Shown here: positions 61,075 through 64,000 of the stretch, piece after piece
Layout of the letters: every line of letters begins with the position of its first letter
How positions within the stretch are numbered: position 1 is the stretch's first letter
NCBI GenBank assembly: GCA_943789335.1
Contig: CALSTS010000003.1
Coordinates: forward strand, 1 to 64,000
DNA: 64,000 nt
Direction of reading: 5' to 3'
From: an uncultured Pseudomonadales bacterium
GTDB taxonomy: Bacteria > Pseudomonadota > Gammaproteobacteria > Pseudomonadales > Pseudohongiellaceae
Notes under the pieces: model-generated
The model's input: the letters and a program-made list of their open reading frames with translations, nothing else
Database searches by the model: none
What the model was told of the DNA's origin: nothing
Made by a program: the position numbers and the translations under genes

Positions 61075-62772
61075 ATGCTTAATCGAACCCCTTTTCTAAT
61101 AATTCTATCTGTTCTTTTCCTGGCTTCATGTGGCGAACGGCCAATTGTACAGACTTCCGAAACAATTACTGCTACTGACTCAGATTCTTTATCTAATCTC
61201 CCAACAGGGGCTGATATCGAAGCCATGTTACATGAACACGTAGCAATCCTGGCTTCGGATGAGTTCGAAGGTCGGGCGCCAGCGACTGCTGGTGAAGAAA
61301 AGACAATTTCATACTTAATGGAACAATTCGAGGCTCTTGGTATCGCTCCTGGTAATAATGGCTCCTATTTTCAATCCGTGGATGTCACTGAGATTACTAC
61401 TAGCAATAATCCTGTCCTGCAGATTCAAGGCAATAGCTATGAAGCCAGTTTCAACTATGGTGAACAAATGATGGCAGGAACCCAACATCAAATCCCAGCT
61501 ATTAGTGTCCAAGATAGTGAGATGGTTTTTGTGGGTTACGGCATAGTCGCTCCAGAACGTAACTGGAATGATTATGAGGGCATCAACGTTACTGATAAAA
61601 CGGTTGTTATTCTGGTCAATGACCCTGGTTATGCCACACAAGATCCATCGCTGTTCAATGGCAATGCAATGACCTACTACGGCCGCTGGACTTATAAATA
61701 TGAAGAAGCAGCTCGCCAAGGCGCTGCCGCTGCTCTTATTGTGCATGAAACAGGCCCCGCAGGTTATGGCTGGGAAGTCGTTAGCAATAGCTGGTCGGGC
61801 CCTCAAATAGGCCTTACTTCTAGTAACCTTAACGATGATCTGACAGACATTGAAGGCTGGCTAACTTTGGATTCAGCTGAGGCTCTTTTTGCTGGAGCCG
61901 ATTTGAATTATCAAGAATTAAAAACAGCCGCAGCCCAACCTGGATTCACAGCTGTAGAAATGTCCGACTTAAAAGTTAGTGTCAGCATAGAAAATGCTGT
62001 ACGGACATCTACCTCCCAGAATGTCATTGCCGCAATTCCTGGCGCAACAAGACCAGAGGAATCAATCATTTATACCGCACACTGGGACCACCTTGGTATA
62101 AACCCGGATATGGAAGGTGATAATATTTTTAATGGTGCGTCCGATAATGCTACTGGCACCGCTGGCTTACTGGCTCTGGCTTATTTGCACTCACAACAAG
62201 CACCCGTTGATCGCAGCATTGTTTTTCTGGCAGTCACCGCAGAAGAATCAGGTCTACTAGGTTCGCAATGGTATGCCGAGAATCCCGTGTACCCTATTTC
62301 TACAACCGTGGCTAATATCAATATTGATAATATGAACACCATAGGACGCATGCAAGATGTGGTTGTGGTTGGAGCCAGAAGCAGTGAGCTGGAAAATTAT
62401 CTAGAGCAAGCAGCGCAGTCACAAGGCCGATACATAAAATCTGAACCCACACCTGAGCGTGGCTATTACTACCGATCTGACCATTTTAATTTCGCTAAGG
62501 TGGGTATCCCAGCCCTGTATGCAGAATCAGGCGAGGATCATATAGAATTTGGGCTCGAATATGGAGCCTCTCAAGCACAAGATTATACCGACAACCGATA
62601 CCATGCTGCCTCTGATGAATATGATCCTGATTGGGACTTAAGTGGCGCGGCTGAAGATATAAGCTTGTATTTTAATATCGTCAATACGCTCGCGCAGGAG
62701 ACAAATTATCCTGCATGGTTTGAAGGAAATGAATTCAAAGCTATAAGGGACTCAACAGCTAGCCAAAGATAA
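61075..62772 (+). CDS. M28 family zinc peptidase, lipoprotein
   Basis: 565 residues. The lipobox FLASC (residues 16-20) marks an outer-layer lipoprotein. A PA domain interrupts the peptidase (VFVGYGIVAPERNWNDYEGI, AAALIVHETGPAGYGW). Zinc ligands are in TAHWDHLGIN (His, Asp), NGASDNATGTAGLLAL (bridging Asp), TAEESGLLGSQWYA (Glu pair), NIDNMNTIG (Asp) and GEDHIEFG (His). It probably removes N-terminal amino acids from peptides at the cell surface or periplasm, feeding amino-acid uptake. Divergent from pntA. Frame intact. Confidence 0.93.
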   Translation: MLNRTPFLIILSVLFLASCGERPIVQTSETITATDSDSLSNLPTGADIEAMLHEHVAILASDEFEGRAPATAGEEKTISYLMEQFEALGIAPGNNGSYFQSVDVTEITTSNNPVLQIQGNSYEASFNYGEQMMAGTQHQIPAISVQDSEMVFVGYGIVAPERNWNDYEGINVTDKTVVILVNDPGYATQDPSLFNGNAMTYYGRWTYKYEEAARQGAAAALIVHETGPAGYGWEVVSNSWSGPQIGLTSSNLNDDLTDIEGWLTLDSAEALFAGADLNYQELKTAAAQPGFTAVEMSDLKVSVSIENAVRTSTSQNVIAAIPGATRPEESIIYTAHWDHLGINPDMEGDNIFNGASDNATGTAGLLALAYLHSQQAPVDRSIVFLAVTAEESGLLGSQWYAENPVYPISTTVANINIDNMNTIGRMQDVVVVGARSSELENYLEQAAQSQGRYIKSEPTPERGYYYRSDHFNFAKVGIPALYAESGEDHIEFGLEYGASQAQDYTDNRYHAASDEYDPDWDLSGAAEDISLYFNIVNTLAQETNYPAWFEGNEFKAIRDSTASQR

Positions 62773-62828
62773 ACGTGAGTGTTTGATATCAGCGATAACA
62801 TTAGTAATTCATACTTAACCTGTTGCTG

Positions 62829-63542
62829 TTAAAACCACACCCGCAAGCCAGCGACAACTTTTGTATCGCTGACCTCAAGCCCATCGCGTTTGGTAAAGTC
62901 AGCACTATTGCCATAAAATTTCGCCCATTCCAGGCCCACATAAGGCGCTATTTCACGGCGTATCTCATAGCGTAAACGCACACTCAAGGTCACATCCGAC
63001 AGACCAGAACCTAAGGAGACTTCCGGAATGTTTTGGCCATAAAAATTCATTTCAATTTCTGGTGTCAGGATTAGTCTTTGCGTAAAAAGCTTTTCATATT
63101 CTCCATTTAAGCGAAAACCCGTATTGCCCGACTCTCCTAGGAATAAGGCTGTATCTAATTCAAAAAAATAACGTGCTAGTCCTTGCATGCCGATCACCGC
63201 CCAGTCTTGTGATGGACTAGGTCGGGCATCGTGACGAAAGCCGATCTGAACATCCCAAAAAGAACTGATAGCTCGACTATAAAGAGCTTGAACTTCGGCT
63301 TCGTCTGTTTCTCCATTCACCCTTTCTCCCTCAGTTTTAATCCAGACTTTATTTAGATCATGGCCCAACCATGCTTGAGCATCCCAACCTAAAGGATGGC
63401 CACTCGAATCATCAGTTTCAAATTCGTTTACGATCATATTGAAGAGTAAGGGGTCATCACCACTAGCTCCCCATGACAAGCTAGGGCTTGAAACAATCAA
63501 CACAACTAAAGTCATTACAATTTTTTTATTTAATATTTTCAT
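62829..63542 (-). CDS. copB: Copper resistance outer-membrane protein CopB
   Basis: 237 residues. A signal peptide ending WGAS is followed by NMIVNEFETDDSSGHPLGWDAQAWLGHDLNKVWIKTEGE, the CopB domain start, and YEIRREIAPYVGLEWAKFYGNSADF near the end. The C-terminal WF finish fits an outer-membrane beta barrel. The Met/His-rich copper-binding N-terminal region found in Pseudomonas CopB is missing, making this the short form. It sits 4 bases after the copA stop, so the pair is co-transcribed. Confidence 0.93.
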   Translation of the reverse strand: MKILNKKIVMTLVVLIVSSPSLSWGASGDDPLLFNMIVNEFETDDSSGHPLGWDAQAWLGHDLNKVWIKTEGERVNGETDEAEVQALYSRAISSFWDVQIGFRHDARPSPSQDWAVIGMQGLARYFFELDTALFLGESGNTGFRLNGEYEKLFTQRLILTPEIEMNFYGQNIPEVSLGSGLSDVTLSVRLRYEIRREIAPYVGLEWAKFYGNSADFTKRDGLEVSDTKVVAGLRVWF

Positions 63543-63546
63543 TGCC

Positions 63547-64000
63547 TTAACTCACCCTGACTTCACGAAACATACCCATCATGTGGTACAACAAATGACA
63601 GTGATAAGCCCAACTTCCCCTGGCATCTGCAGTCACTAAATATGAAATTTTAGAACCGGGCTGAACAATAATTGTGTGCTTACGAGGTAGACGCTGTGGA
63701 TCGCCTGTTTCCAGTTCGCTCCACATCCCATGCAAGTGAATTGGATGCGTCATCATCGTGTCATTGATCAATGTGATACGCACTCTTTCACCATAACGTA
63801 GGTCCAGTGGTTCAGCATCCGCAAACTTAATTCCGTTCATTGACCACATATAACGACTCATATTTCCCGTTAAATGTAGCTCAATTTCGCGCTCAGGCTC
63901 TCTTGTATCAAGTGTAGGATAAAGACTTTTTATATCTCCGTAATTCAACACCCTGCGATTATAAAGCTGCTGGTGATTGCGCAAACCAATACCCGGGTCG
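63547..64000 (-). CDS. copA: Multicopper oxidase CopA, C-terminal fragment
   Basis: The frame is open to the window edge (reading DPGIGLRNHQQLYNRRVLNYGD at the start), so only the last 150 residues are present; the listed region has no real start. THPIHLHGMWSE and WAYHCHLLYHMMGMFREV are copper-binding motifs of the third cupredoxin domain (type 1, 2 and 3 sites, HxHG and HCHxxxHxxxGM). CopA oxidises cuprous copper in the periplasm. LTGNMSRYMWSMNGIKF is a CopA-specific segment. copB follows directly. Confidence 0.93.
   Translation of the reverse strand, partial: DPGIGLRNHQQLYNRRVLNYGDIKSLYPTLDTREPEREIELHLTGNMSRYMWSMNGIKFADAEPLDLRYGERVRITLINDTMMTHPIHLHGMWSELETGDPQRLPRKHTIIVQPGSKISYLVTADARGSWAYHCHLLYHMMGMFREVRVS

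Overview
The window looks like a chromosomal segment of an aerobic, probably aquatic gammaproteobacterium. The evidence is gene order: tRNA-Pro/Arg/His next to cysS-glnS-ppiB-lpxH, and pepN-DUF2797-yeaC-rhomboid-nadK, are neighbourhoods I know from Pseudomonas-like Gammaproteobacteria. There are also many exported oxidoreductases, sulfatases and metal-efflux genes. I cannot place the genus.

Layout. 0-2.9 kb: the cut start of a cytochrome c/DUF1587 protein, a degenerate metallo-beta-lactamase-fold protein, and an exported cupin and a VOC protein, both frameshifted. 3.0-14.8 kb: an integrative element inserted at the 3' end of tRNA-His. A 17-bp copy of the tRNA end lies at 3032 and the tRNA itself at 14745. 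Its cargo is a CzcCBA-type RND efflux system plus a CDF transporter, with two tyrosine recombinases, an AlpA-like regulator and an HTH/zinc-ribbon-like protein. 14.7-31.5 kb: housekeeping genes (three tRNAs, cysS, glnS, ppiB, lpxH, pirin, acnB, dienelactone hydrolase, pepN, nadK). Many carry several frameshifts each. Because essential genes are hit, I read most of these as sequence errors, not decay. A nucleotide-sugar dehydrogenase at 30.5 kb also has an internal deletion.

31.5-38 kb: a cytochrome b divergent from a three-subunit molybdenum hydroxylase whose small subunit has a Tat signal and a lipobox, then an exported HpcH/HpaI-type aldolase. 38.4-40 kb: an exported ankyrin protein. 40.4-48.7 kb: a homoprotocatechuate meta-cleavage cluster (hpaD, hpaI, hpaH, hpaF, hpaE, hpaG, hpaR) with a perfect 16-bp palindrome between the divergent hpaE and hpaG genes, probably the HpaR operator. 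No 4-hydroxyphenylacetate hydroxylase is present here.

49.4-54.1 kb: the most unusual locus, a tightly packed minus-strand operon. It encodes a Tat-exported DsrE-like protein, a cbb3 oxidase polypeptide that joins CcoN, CcoO and two further c-type heme domains, a 57-residue CcoQ-like membrane protein, and a TsdA-like diheme cytochrome c. It suggests a sulfur-compound-linked respiratory module. 54.4-57.6 kb: two divergent-family sulfatases. 57.7-60.7 kb: pntAB transhydrogenase. 61-64 kb: an M28 lipoprotein peptidase and copBA copper resistance, with copA cut by the window end.
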